The notes below the pieces were generated by a model. It did no database searches and was not told where the DNA came from. It was given only the letters and a program-made list of their open reading frames with translations. Of a DNA stretch of 64,000 bases, positions 17,232 through 26,287 are shown piece after piece (within the stretch, counting starts at the first letter, position 1; each line of letters starts with the position of its first letter). The translations under genes and the position numbers were made by a program. This stretch comes from Clostridium sp. CAG:288 (lineage in GTDB: Bacteria > Bacillota_I > Bacilli_A > RFN20 > CAG-288): contig FR898169.1 of assembly GCA_000437395.1 (NCBI GenBank), forward strand, positions 62,001 through 126,000, in the 5' to 3' direction.

Positions 17232-19917
17232 TAATAATATCTATTACTTTCATTTTTAAAATATTAATCATTGGAATAAGTGTTCCTAACAATACACATC
17301 CAATTGTCATTCCTATTGTAACTAAATATGGAATAAACGAATAACGTATAACAGTAACAATAGGTTTAGTACCACTATAGAACATTATATTTGATACTGG
17401 AATAAATATAGATATTAGTGCACAAGTTATTGCTGCCATTACTAATGACATAATTATATTTTGGAATAAATACATTCCAACTATTTCTTTATTAGTAGAA
17501 CCTAATGACTTAATTATTCCTATCTCTTTTTTAGAATCGTAAATAACACCACTAAAGTAATAGAATATTAATAACGATACAAGTGGAATTGCAGCAATAA
17601 ATATATATTTGGATATGTTCTTAGCAAATAAGACTGGACTTTCTACTTCTTGATAAGACAATGCATATTCATTAAATAATTCATTAAACCCAAATTTAAC
17701 AAATGCTGTCTCATTGCTCATTGTTTGAATAGATTTATTATCATATTTAGTTTCAATCAATTTAATTATCTTTTTATAGTTATTTGAACTTAATGGAATA
17801 GTAATATATTCATATTCACCAATGTAATTTGAAATACCATAACTTAACTTATTATAAACTTCTTTTGAGGCTATAACATTATTTGTATCTTCAGTATTTT
17901 CATTAATATAAACCCCAATAACTTCTGCTTTTATTTTATTGTTTTTACTATACTCAAGTTCAACATATCTATCATCGTCAGTTTTTATAAAATCTTTGTT
18001 TTTTGCCTTAAGGAATGTATTAACAAAATAATCTTTATTTAAGTGTAAATACTTATTATCCTCAAAGTCGTTATCTTTCAAATAATTATAGTATTGATAA
18101 TAGTTATATATTTCTTCACTAGCATCAAAAAGTTCTTTATTACTATCATATAAATCTTGAGCTACAAAATTAGATATATATGATTCAAATTGTCCATTAA
18201 ATCTAAATTCATAGAATTTTTCATAAGACAAATAGACTCCTTCAGAATCTTTTGAATCATCGAATTTATATAACTTGTTCGTATAATGATCATAATTATA
18301 TGCTTTATTTATATATTGTTTTTGAAGAAAGACTTTACCATTACACTTTGTTAATTCTAATGAAACATCATAAAGCGTACCATTATCTTCAAAATCTATG
18401 TATTCTCTATATTTATTCTTCAAAGAATAATTATTTTTATAAAATCCTTTATTAGTAAAAATAACATTATGCATACCGCTTTCGATAAGCCTGTCGAATT
18501 CTTTTGCAATTTTTTCATTACTTGCTATCGAATCAATTGTATACCTTTTATTGATATGTGTATCAATAATGCCTGTAACAATAAATGTTTGATCTTCACT
18601 AATAATACTTTTACCAATTAAATCATTAGCACTGGTAATAGTGTATCTATTATCATTGCTATCGCTTAATCCAAAATATTTATATAGTGATAATTCATAA
18701 CTTGTCAAAGCAATTTCATTATCGTTAGATGGTAATCTACCATCAGTCAAATCAAATTTATATCTATTAAGTAAATCATTATCTACTTCAACAAAGCCAT
18801 TTGGCGAATAGCTAACATAGGCAGATGGAATACTATCAGTACTTTTAAGCAATATAGAATTTTTAAAAATATCGCTCATTCCACAATAAACGCCATCGAT
18901 ATTTTCTCCTAATTCATTAGAAACAAATTCTTTGTCTCTTTCTACCATTCTACCTTTACTACCTGTACCGACTACATCATTTTGTTTATCCACAAAATAT
19001 TGTCCCTTTTTTACGGTTACTGAAGTTTCGTTATTATCTAACATTGATTTAATAATAGTTTCGTTTTTATTAACATTTAATAACGTTGCTGGAAAACTTA
19101 AAAATCCAGTCGAACAAATCATTAAGAAGCTAGCACACGCTAGTCTAAGTGGTCTCTTTTTAATATTTATCTTAAAAGACTTTTTATACGTACCAAAGGA
19201 TTTTTTATTTTTAAAATATTTAAAACTTACTTTGCTCTCATCATTTTCTTTTTCTAATGTGCTATTTACTATTTGACCATCTTTTAATTCAATAAGATAA
19301 TCGCCATATGTTTTACTTGCTTCAACATCATGAGTAACAACTACTACTAAAGTGTCCTTAGAGGCTTCCTTTAAAATACTAAATATTTCTTTAGCATTTG
19401 TTGAATCCAATGCTCCTGTAGGTTCATCGCACAAAATTACTTTTGGATTTTTTATTAAAGCACGTGCTATAGCAACACGTTGTTTTTGTCCCCCAGACAA
19501 ATTAATTACTTTTTTATTTTTATATTCTAATATTCCTAATCTTTCAAGAAGCGATTCTATTTTAGTTTTATTAATTTTTTTACCTTGAACTTCTAATGAA
19601 AAAGCGACGTTTTCATAAACTGAAAGAGAATTAAACAAATTAAATTCTTGAGAAACAAATCCAATGTAATTCTTTCTAAAAAATGATCTTTTATCATCAT
19701 TTACTGAATTAATATTTACTCCCAAAAATTCAATAGTTCCTTCAGTCGGTGTATCAAAGAAAGACAATAAATTTAATAAAGTTGTCTTTCCAGATCCACT
19801 TTTACCAACAACAAAAACCATTCCAGAATTTGGAAAAGAAATTGATATATTATTTAACGCAGTTTCTTTATTTTTATCATCTGCGTAAACTTTCTTGATA
19901 TTCTTTAATAAATACAT
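17221..19917 (-). CDS. MacB-like ABC transporter, ATPase fused to FtsX permease
   Basis: A single-chain half transporter of 898 residues. Residues 1-225 are the ATPase: Walker A GKSGSGKTT, signature LSGGQKQRVAIARAL, Walker B VILCDEPTGALD, H-loop VTHD. Span one is near residue 255, then about 500 residues outside the cell, then three spans ending KMKVIDIIKKG. This is the MacB/FtsX mechanotransmission topology; such pumps work on peptides, antibiotics or lipoproteins rather than by channel transport. It follows a small secreted protein by 17 bases in one operon, which may be its substrate or partner. It is the intact relative of the decayed gene at 4834-7646. Confidence 0.9.
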   Translation of the reverse strand: MYLLKNIKKVYADDKNKETALNNISISFPNSGMVFVVGKSGSGKTTLLNLLSFFDTPTEGTIEFLGVNINSVNDDKRSFFRKNYIGFVSQEFNLFNSLSVYENVAFSLEVQGKKINKTKIESLLERLGILEYKNKKVINLSGGQKQRVAIARALIKNPKVILCDEPTGALDSTNAKEIFSILKEASKDTLVVVVTHDVEASKTYGDYLIELKDGQIVNSTLEKENDESKVSFKYFKNKKSFGTYKKSFKINIKKRPLRLACASFLMICSTGFLSFPATLLNVNKNETIIKSMLDNNETSVTVKKGQYFVDKQNDVVGTGSKGRMVERDKEFVSNELGENIDGVYCGMSDIFKNSILLKSTDSIPSAYVSYSPNGFVEVDNDLLNRYKFDLTDGRLPSNDNEIALTSYELSLYKYFGLSDSNDNRYTITSANDLIGKSIISEDQTFIVTGIIDTHINKRYTIDSIASNEKIAKEFDRLIESGMHNVIFTNKGFYKNNYSLKNKYREYIDFEDNGTLYDVSLELTKCNGKVFLQKQYINKAYNYDHYTNKLYKFDDSKDSEGVYLSYEKFYEFRFNGQFESYISNFVAQDLYDSNKELFDASEEIYNYYQYYNYLKDNDFEDNKYLHLNKDYFVNTFLKAKNKDFIKTDDDRYVELEYSKNNKIKAEVIGVYINENTEDTNNVIASKEVYNKLSYGISNYIGEYEYITIPLSSNNYKKIIKLIETKYDNKSIQTMSNETAFVKFGFNELFNEYALSYQEVESPVLFAKNISKYIFIAAIPLVSLLIFYYFSGVIYDSKKEIGIIKSLGSTNKEIVGMYLFQNIIMSLVMAAITCALISIFIPVSNIMFYSGTKPIVTVIRYSFIPYLVTIGMTIGCVLLGTLIPMINILKMKVIDIIKKG

Positions 19918-19934
19918 AATTATTAACCTACCAA

Positions 19935-20408
19935 TTATTTAGAAAAAGTTATTTCAGCACTAACATCTTTTATATACCAAGCATTAAATCCATTTCCATG
20001 TGCTCCTGCTCCAAACGAATTTTTCTCGCCCAAAAACACTTCTTGTAATGTCGAATAACTAATATTCGCAGAATTAGCAATTTCATCAAGTGAATAGCTA
20101 CAATTTTTATGAACTTGACTTCCATTAATTGAATAGTCGATATTTTTCGCATTGTAATTCTCTAAAATCCAGTTATCTTCAAAAATCGATGCGCCATTTT
20201 TTATTGATGTTGTATTTGGACAATAATAATTTGCATAAGCAACATCAATTCCACGTCCAACATCTGTTTCTCTAAAATCTAAAGATCTTTTGCTAGATTT
20301 TAAAACTTCTTTCTCATTATTTTTGATATTTACTTTGTCTTGAATAACTCCACCGCATGCCAATATACCAGATATTAATACAAGACCGAATAAACTTTTC
20401 TTTCTCAT
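19935..20408 (-). CDS. Small secreted or lipoprotein, unknown
   Basis: A 157-residue exported protein. Residues 1-18 are a signal sequence with a weak lipobox (GILACGG, Cys18). The rest has no recognised domain with certainty. The stretch VGRGIDVAYANYY recalls the start of MACPF/perforin-like domains (GxGYDVxxxxY), but the protein is far too short for a whole domain and the match is weak. It has AGGAGAGG before the ATG and a good promoter, and is transcribed together with the downstream MacB-like transporter. It could be cargo, a partner of that transporter, or a truncated toxin. Confidence 0.6.
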   Translation of the reverse strand: MRKKSLFGLVLISGILACGGVIQDKVNIKNNEKEVLKSSKRSLDFRETDVGRGIDVAYANYYCPNTTSIKNGASIFEDNWILENYNAKNIDYSINGSQVHKNCSYSLDEIANSANISYSTLQEVFLGEKNSFGAGAHGNGFNAWYIKDVSAEITFSK

Positions 20409-20437
20409 TTAATTGGCCCTCTCCTATTTATATTTCT

Positions 20438-20466
20438 ATCATAATTCTTTATTTTTCTTTTTTCAA
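20438..20466 (-). promoter_or_regulatory. Promoter of the lipoprotein-ABC operon
   Basis: Minus-strand TTGAAA (20461-20466), 17-base spacer, TATGAT (20438-20443), about 30 bases before the start codon. Confidence 0.65.
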
Positions 20467-20554
20467 CATATTTTTTGAATAATACATTTTAAGTGCAATC
20501 TTACTTCTTTTGTTTGCTATATTTAACTAATAAATTATTAATTCAAATTTATAA

Positions 20555-20588
20555 ACACAAAAAATAGGCACCGAAGTGCCTATTTTAT
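20555..20588 (-). terminator. Terminator after the transaldolase-like gene
   Basis: Minus-strand AAATAGGCAC-TTCG-GTGCCTATTT with a UUCG tetraloop and a T tail. Confidence 0.9.
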
Positions 20589-20601
20589 ATTTTATAATTA
20601 T

Positions 20602-21237
20602 TTACTTTTTTGCAGCATCAGCAAAAATCTTAAGACCTGCTGTTGTTAATGGGTGAACAAACATGCTCTTTAATACCTTGAATGGAATTGTAGCAATGTC
20701 TGAACCAGCAGTAGCAGCAACATTGATGTGTTCTAAGTTTCTAATAGAAGCAGCAATGATTTGTGTATCATAACCATAGTTTGCAACTACAGTAACAATA
20801 TCTTCAATAAGTTTCTTGGAGTCAAATCCTGCATCATCCATACGTCCCATAAATGGTGAAATGTATGTTGCACCAGCTTCCATTGCCATTAATGCTTGGC
20901 TAACAGAGAAAATTAATGTGACGTTAGTGTGAATTCCTTCTGATGTTAAAACAGAACATGCTTTAACACCATCTGGTGTCATAGGTAACTTAATAACGAT
21001 GTTTTTGTGAATCTTAGCTAAAACTCTAGCTTCAGCAATCATATCTTCTGCTTTGCCTTCAGTAACTTCAGCTGAGATTGGTCCGTCAACTAAATTGACA
21101 ATCTCACTAATAACTTCCTTTAAATCTCTTCCTTCTTTTGCAATTAAAGATGGATTTGTTGTGACGCCAGAAATAACGCCCCATTTACTTGCTTCCTTGA
21201 TTTCTTCAATGTTAGCTGTGTCGATAAATAATCTCAT
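20602..21237 (-). CDS. Small transaldolase / fructose-6-phosphate aldolase family
   Basis: A 211-residue TIM-barrel enzyme of the short TalC/FSA family. The N terminus MRLFIDTAN, the loop VTTNPSLI, the Schiff-base lysine in VIKLPMT and the C-terminal PLTTAGLKIF are all present. Members either transfer dihydroxyacetone units in the pentose phosphate pathway or cleave fructose 6-phosphate; in Bacillota transaldolase is commoner. The ATG overlaps the pyrophosphatase stop (ATGA), so the two are coupled. A UUCG-type terminator follows. Confidence 0.88.
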   Translation of the reverse strand: MRLFIDTANIEEIKEASKWGVISGVTTNPSLIAKEGRDLKEVISEIVNLVDGPISAEVTEGKAEDMIAEARVLAKIHKNIVIKLPMTPDGVKACSVLTSEGIHTNVTLIFSVSQALMAMEAGATYISPFMGRMDDAGFDSKKLIEDIVTVVANYGYDTQIIAASIRNLEHINVAATAGSDIATIPFKVLKSMFVHPLTTAGLKIFADAAKK

Positions 21238-21785
21238 TGTACGTGTTTCTCCTTGTTAAATACAAATTTATCATTATATCTTTCCATATTATCTCTAATA
21301 ATGGATATTGCCTTGTCTTTTCCTTGAACCGATGTTACAACAGTCTCTTTGCCCTCGAGAGTTTTGTAAACTTGGAAGAAGTGTTTGATTTCAGCAAAAA
21401 TATGGTCAGGTAATTCATGCATATCTGCATAACTAGAGTAGAAAGGATCGTGTGCACAAACAGCAATAATCTTTTCATCGACAGAACCTTGGTCAATCAT
21501 TCGAATAACACCAATAGGAATAGATTCAACAAGAGTTAATGGAAGAATTTGTTCTGTACACAAAACAAGGACATCTAATGGGTCATTATCTTCAGCATAA
21601 GTTCTTGGAATAAATCCATAGTTAGCTGGATAGTGAGTTGATGTATAAAGAATTCTGTCTAATTTTAATAAGCCAGTTTCTTTATCTAATTCGTACTTGT
21701 TTTTTGAACCACTTGGAATTTCAATTACAGAAATAAAACGCTCTGCTTTAATTCTTTCTGGACTAATATCATGCCAAATATTCAT
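21234..21785 (-). CDS. ppa: Soluble inorganic pyrophosphatase, family I
   Basis: It hydrolyses pyrophosphate to drive biosynthesis. The 183 residues contain the family I signature EDNDPLDVLVL with its metal-binding aspartates, the substrate-binding YPANYGFIPRT, and KHFFQVYKTLEG. Many Bacillota have the manganese family II enzyme instead; this is clearly family I. GGAGG precedes the ATG. No terminator was seen between it and the esterase gene upstream, so read-through is possible. Confidence 0.93.
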   Translation of the reverse strand: MNIWHDISPERIKAERFISVIEIPSGSKNKYELDKETGLLKLDRILYTSTHYPANYGFIPRTYAEDNDPLDVLVLCTEQILPLTLVESIPIGVIRMIDQGSVDEKIIAVCAHDPFYSSYADMHELPDHIFAEIKHFFQVYKTLEGKETVVTSVQGKDKAISIIRDNMERYNDKFVFNKEKHVQ

Positions 21786-21855
21786 TTATTTACCCTCCAT
21801 TAATTATATTACCATAAAATTAGGTTTGTTTATATGAATAAATATAAATTTGTAC

Positions 21856-23088
21856 CTATGCATTCCACGTAATATTTTCTTTTACTTGTTTTAAGCCAGT
21901 CATTTCAGTAATGGCATCAGCAATTATTTGAGCAGCACGTATATGTGTATAAACAGAGTTATGTCCGTTTGCTCCTTCCGGATCTCCATCAGAACCAACT
22001 TTTGGCATAACAACTACTTTAACTTGCTTACGCTTTGAGTAGTCACCGATAGCTGATTGAGCTTCAGTACCATTGCTTGAATTAGTATGAACCCAAATAA
22101 CATTTGTATTTGGATATAAAGTGTGAATATGTGTTAAGAACTCAATTACGGCTTGTTTAAATTGAATTTTAGCAGGACCTTGATTTGATAAATTACTAAT
22201 GTAAGAAGTCCAGTCATTTCCACCGATATTTACAATAACAACATCTGGAACCCACGATGTGTGATTCCATTCTTTTTCAACGACATTAACAGATTTATCT
22301 AATCCGACATAGTCATAGGCTTTCCTTAAGTTTGTTGGATGTGCCCCCCAAACTAAGCCTAAGCCAGAATTAGATACAAACTGAGTCTCAGCGTTAAACA
22401 TTCTAGCTGTTAAATAGCCAAAAGCGTGTAACGATGAGGAGTTTTTTGTATTTCTACCAGTGTTAGGTTCTCCTAAAGAACCATGGCCAGAAATACCACT
22501 AGCCCCCAAAATTTGGAACTTTAATTGATTTTCATCAGCGACATATTTTTCAAAATGTCCATCTGTTTTAACACTAGATATGGCAGTGACACCATCGTAT
22601 GGTTCACTACGTTTCAAGATTTTTAACTTATGTTCTCCAGGAGTTAATCCAGATGCTAATTTTATAGTTTGTGTAACTGTTTCTATAGATATTACTTCAT
22701 CGTTTGGCAAATCAGCGTCATCGACAAATATTGAAAAATAAGGTCTTTTTCCAGAATCAGTTGCACTTTGTGCATAAAAAGTTACACTAAGTTCTGTTCC
22801 GTAGAAATTTACTTCAAAACCTGTAGCTGTGTAATAAAAATTAACTCTTGCTTGTTGTTCATCATAATCCGTTCTACCTATCCAGTGAATATATTCAGAA
22901 GTCAAATCTTCATTTTCTAATACATTAACTTTTGTTTCTTCACTTGAAGAACTACTAGAGCTTGTACTAGAGGAAATAGGACTTGATGAACTGCTGGAAA
23001 TAATAGAACTGTTACCACACGAGACAAGTGCGGTAACAGTGATTAGTGACATTGTTAACAAGCGAGTTTTACTTGTTAATTTGCTCAT
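21856..23088 (-). CDS. Secreted SGNH esterase lipoprotein, carbohydrate esterase 2-like
   Basis: A 410-residue surface lipoprotein: signal peptide, lipobox ALVSCG (Cys25), then a serine-rich linker to about residue 50. Residues 60-175 look like a beta-sandwich domain, followed by an SGNH hydrolase with the nucleophile block LGASGISGHGS, the GGND block VVNIGGNDW, and a late His region (ANGHNSVYTHIRAA). This order, jelly roll then SGNH, is that of CE2 acetylxylan or sugar O-acetyl esterases. It is the last gene of the operon led by the large lipoprotein, starting one base after the malic enzyme stop. The exact polysaccharide is unknown. Confidence 0.82.
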   Translation of the reverse strand: MSKLTSKTRLLTMSLITVTALVSCGNSSIISSSSSSPISSSTSSSSSSSEETKVNVLENEDLTSEYIHWIGRTDYDEQQARVNFYYTATGFEVNFYGTELSVTFYAQSATDSGKRPYFSIFVDDADLPNDEVISIETVTQTIKLASGLTPGEHKLKILKRSEPYDGVTAISSVKTDGHFEKYVADENQLKFQILGASGISGHGSLGEPNTGRNTKNSSSLHAFGYLTARMFNAETQFVSNSGLGLVWGAHPTNLRKAYDYVGLDKSVNVVEKEWNHTSWVPDVVIVNIGGNDWTSYISNLSNQGPAKIQFKQAVIEFLTHIHTLYPNTNVIWVHTNSSNGTEAQSAIGDYSKRKQVKVVVMPKVGSDGDPEGANGHNSVYTHIRAAQIIADAITEMTGLKQVKENITWNA

Positions 23089-23089
23089 A

Positions 23090-24265
23090 TTATTTTCTAG
23101 CTACTCCACTAGCGCGTGCAGCTTCAGCAACTTTTTCAGCTACTTTCTTATGAACTGATTCATCAAAAGCTAATGGAATAATATTTTCTGGGCTTAATTT
23201 ATCTTCAGGAATTGATTCTGCAATAGCTTTAGAAGCTGCAATCATCATTTCTCTGTTAATATCTTTAGCGCCAGCATCTAAGGCACCTCTAAAGATACCT
23301 GGGAAAACTAATACGTTATTAATTTGATTTGGATATTTACTTGAACCAGTACCAATAATATAAGCACCAGCTTCAATAGCATCATCGTGAGATATTTCTG
23401 GAACAGGGTTAGCTAATGGGAAGACAATAGCTTTATCAGCCATTGATCTAATCATATCTTTGCTAACAATATTTGGAGCAGATACACCAATGAATATATC
23501 AGCATCGACTAAGGCATCTGAAAGTAAGCCTGTTACTTTGTTTGGATTTGAAATCTTTGGTAATTCAGCTTGAGCAGCATTAATTCCTTCTTGTCCTTCA
23601 ACAATTACGCCCTTACGATCGCACCAAATAACATTTTTAGCACCTAAATCAAGTAAGTATTTACCGATTGAAATACCAGCAGCACCTGCACCGTTAATAA
23701 CAATCTTAACATCTTCGATTTTCTTACCTGCAACTTTAAGAGCATTAATTACAGCAGCGCCTGTAATAATAGCTGTACCGTGTTGATCATCGTGGAAAAC
23801 TGGAATATCGCAGATTTCTTTAAGTCTTGTTTCAATTTCGAAACATCTTGGAGCTGAAATATCCTCTAAGTTAATTCCACCAAAGGATCCAGAGATCAAA
23901 TAAATTGTACGAATGATTTCTTCTGTATCTTTTGTTCTTAAGCATATTGGATAAGCATCGATGTCACCGAAAGCTTTAAACAAAGCACTTTTACCTTCCA
24001 TAACTGGCATACCAGCTTCAGGACCTATATCGCCTAAGCCTAAGATAGCAGTACCATCAGTAATAACAGCAACAGTATTCCATCTTCTTGTTAATTCAAA
24101 ACTCTTTGAATAATCTTTTTGAATTTCAAGGCATGGTCTTGAAACGCCTGGTGTATAAGCAAGCATCAAGTCTTCTTTACTTGAAACATTGCATCTAACC
24201 TTTGTTTCAATTTTACCTTTCCATTCAGCATGTTTTTTTAATGACTCTTCATAAACGTCAGACAT
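23090..24265 (-). CDS. Malic enzyme, NAD(P)-dependent
   Basis: It decarboxylates malate to pyruvate with reduction of NAD or NADP. The 391-residue short bacterial form shows TPGVSRPC, TDGTAILGLGDIGPEAGMPV, the metal site FHDDQHGTAI, and the Rossmann motif GAGAAGISIGKYLL. No phosphotransacetylase-like tail is present. It sits between two cell-surface genes with gaps of 15 and 1 bases, so it is in the same operon, which is an unusual placement. The divergent LysR regulator could link its expression to an organic acid. Confidence 0.93.
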   Translation of the reverse strand: MSDVYEESLKKHAEWKGKIETKVRCNVSSKEDLMLAYTPGVSRPCLEIQKDYSKSFELTRRWNTVAVITDGTAILGLGDIGPEAGMPVMEGKSALFKAFGDIDAYPICLRTKDTEEIIRTIYLISGSFGGINLEDISAPRCFEIETRLKEICDIPVFHDDQHGTAIITGAAVINALKVAGKKIEDVKIVINGAGAAGISIGKYLLDLGAKNVIWCDRKGVIVEGQEGINAAQAELPKISNPNKVTGLLSDALVDADIFIGVSAPNIVSKDMIRSMADKAIVFPLANPVPEISHDDAIEAGAYIIGTGSSKYPNQINNVLVFPGIFRGALDAGAKDINREMMIAASKAIAESIPEDKLSPENIIPLAFDESVHKKVAEKVAEAARASGVARK

Positions 24266-24280
24266 AATAAACTCCTTTAA

Positions 24281-26266
24281 TTAAAATGGTAAATAGCAAA
24301 CGCTATTAGCTAACATCATCATGATGAAAATAGAACAACTAACGAGTGGTCCTAAATATAACTTTCCAGTTCTATTGAAGAAGAAGCGGTTGAATATTGG
24401 TAAGATAAACATCATAACAATAACGCCCCATAACATATTGCAATATAACCAGTTTGTTGTCCAATAAACTTGTCCTGTACTAAAGAATACAGCATATTGG
24501 ATAACTAAAATCATGACTAAACCAATTGAGTTAGCAACACAAGCTAATAATGTAGATTGCCATTCTTTCCAACCATCTAATCTCATAGAAAGATTTACTC
24601 TTACAGAATTTGAGAAATAGAAGACAAAGAATAATGGTAAGTACATTAATAAGACTAAGAACATCTTTGGGTTGATAACAGGTCTTGCAGAAATGAAGAA
24701 GAATCTGAAATCAACATGGAAGAAGATATAAGTTAATAAATCGATTGAATAGAATGTTGCAAATAAGATTACAACTAAGAGAATTGTTTTTCCTAAATCA
24801 GAAACTTTAATTTTGAATGGACTTAAATCTGCTTTTCTCTTTCTTACAAATCTATTGATGAAATAGCAAGCAAAGAATAAGACAAATCCAACAGATCCTG
24901 AGAACAAAGCCCAAAGCATAACTCCGTTATTCATTCTTTCAGGGAAAAACCAAGTTTGTGCTCCGCCTTGTGCTTTAGCAAACCAAGTTTTAGCTAACTC
25001 ACAAGCAGGAATAAATAAGAAGCATGCAGCGACAGTACCAATAACAAAGATTGTCCAGAACATTATCTTACTAAATGCACCTTTGTGATCTTGTTTGGCT
25101 GGAAGTTCATTTCTAAGTGAACCAAAGAACTTTGTTCTAAGTAACAAATCTCCTAAGCCAAGTACTAATAACATACCTGCAGCTAACATTAAAGCTGTAC
25201 CAAGTTCACGCCATATCCAGACTTGGTTATTTGCACTTATACTGAATTCGACATCAAGAGCTAATTCCCAATAAGAAAGGAAGTTAGCAATTGACTTTTT
25301 GTGGTATGGTTGGAAAGCGTGAATTGTCTTTTCATTATTGACAATTCTTAAATTGTGATTAAATTGGTTTCCATAAATTTCACCGATTTCTACCTCAGTT
25401 ACTTTTTCTTCACCATTAAGAGTTAAACCAGAGTTAACAATTTCAATAACTTCTGGAGCATATCTTGCATCAGCTTTTGCTGAATCGACACCAGAGTCTT
25501 TATTTTGATATGCACCTTCATCGTAATAAGCATATGAGATACCAACATTGCTTCTCATGTTTGGAACGTCATTGCTTAAACCTCTAATATATCCTGAGAC
25601 ATATATTGAGGAAAGTCTTGATGTCTTTCTAAGACCATCAATAACTTCTTGGCCGAATAATGATGCAGCTTTAACGACAGCGTTACCACCAGCAGAGTGA
25701 CCAGCTGCACCAATTCTTGTTGTATCGATATAGTTTAATACATAACCACCTTTTGTTGATGGAGTAGTAATATAATCGATGAGAGAGAATAAGCCATAAC
25801 CATAAGCACTAGCAGCTTGTGTAGAATCTGAAGCGGATGAATCACCTTGTGAATAAGGATCCATGACAATAACAACAAATCCACGTCTTGCTAATTCTGT
25901 CGTCCATGCTTGTTGAGTTTCCTTTGTTCTTTGGAATCCTGGACATATAATTACAGCTGGAGCTTTATTAGAGGCAGTTGCTGTCTTAGGCTTATATAAG
26001 TCAGCTGCGACATATTGACCGTTTTCAGTTGGATACTTCAATGTTACGACATCGACTTTTCCACCGTTATTATCTATAGAGGCTGCTGTACCTAATCCAA
26101 TAACAAATAGACATAAAGCAACTAATATTAATTGAATACCTCTTTTTGTATGAGCAAACCATTTGCCAAAGCTAGCAAAGGCGTTGCCAATAGCTTTTAG
26201 CCATTTTGGACAGCCTTTTTTCTTTGTTTCGGTTGCTTCTGTTACACTATTATTTTCTTTTTCCAT
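24281..26266 (-). CDS. Membrane-anchored alpha/beta hydrolase with polytopic C-terminal domain
   Basis: A 661-residue membrane protein. A basic N terminus and one span (about 44-66) lead to an outside alpha/beta hydrolase domain with the oxyanion region IICPGF and nucleophile GHSAGG (Ser191), similar to dienelactone/prolyl-peptidase-like hydrolases. From about residue 350 on there are about eight more membrane spans with no recognised function. The design suggests an ester or peptide being hydrolysed at the outer face, perhaps joined to transport or acyl transfer. It lies 21 bases after the large lipoprotein gene. Substrate unknown. Confidence 0.7.
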   Translation of the reverse strand: MEKENNSVTEATETKKKGCPKWLKAIGNAFASFGKWFAHTKRGIQLILVALCLFVIGLGTAASIDNNGGKVDVVTLKYPTENGQYVAADLYKPKTATASNKAPAVIICPGFQRTKETQQAWTTELARRGFVVIVMDPYSQGDSSASDSTQAASAYGYGLFSLIDYITTPSTKGGYVLNYIDTTRIGAAGHSAGGNAVVKAASLFGQEVIDGLRKTSRLSSIYVSGYIRGLSNDVPNMRSNVGISYAYYDEGAYQNKDSGVDSAKADARYAPEVIEIVNSGLTLNGEEKVTEVEIGEIYGNQFNHNLRIVNNEKTIHAFQPYHKKSIANFLSYWELALDVEFSISANNQVWIWRELGTALMLAAGMLLVLGLGDLLLRTKFFGSLRNELPAKQDHKGAFSKIMFWTIFVIGTVAACFLFIPACELAKTWFAKAQGGAQTWFFPERMNNGVMLWALFSGSVGFVLFFACYFINRFVRKRKADLSPFKIKVSDLGKTILLVVILFATFYSIDLLTYIFFHVDFRFFFISARPVINPKMFLVLLMYLPLFFVFYFSNSVRVNLSMRLDGWKEWQSTLLACVANSIGLVMILVIQYAVFFSTGQVYWTTNWLYCNMLWGVIVMMFILPIFNRFFFNRTGKLYLGPLVSCSIFIMMMLANSVCYLPF

Positions 26267-26287
26267 ATAAAATCCTATTTGTATTTA

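Noticed and set aside
19935..20408. Full MACPF/perforin call for the 157-residue protein
   Set aside because: Only one short N-terminal motif is similar and the length is less than half of a MACPF domain.
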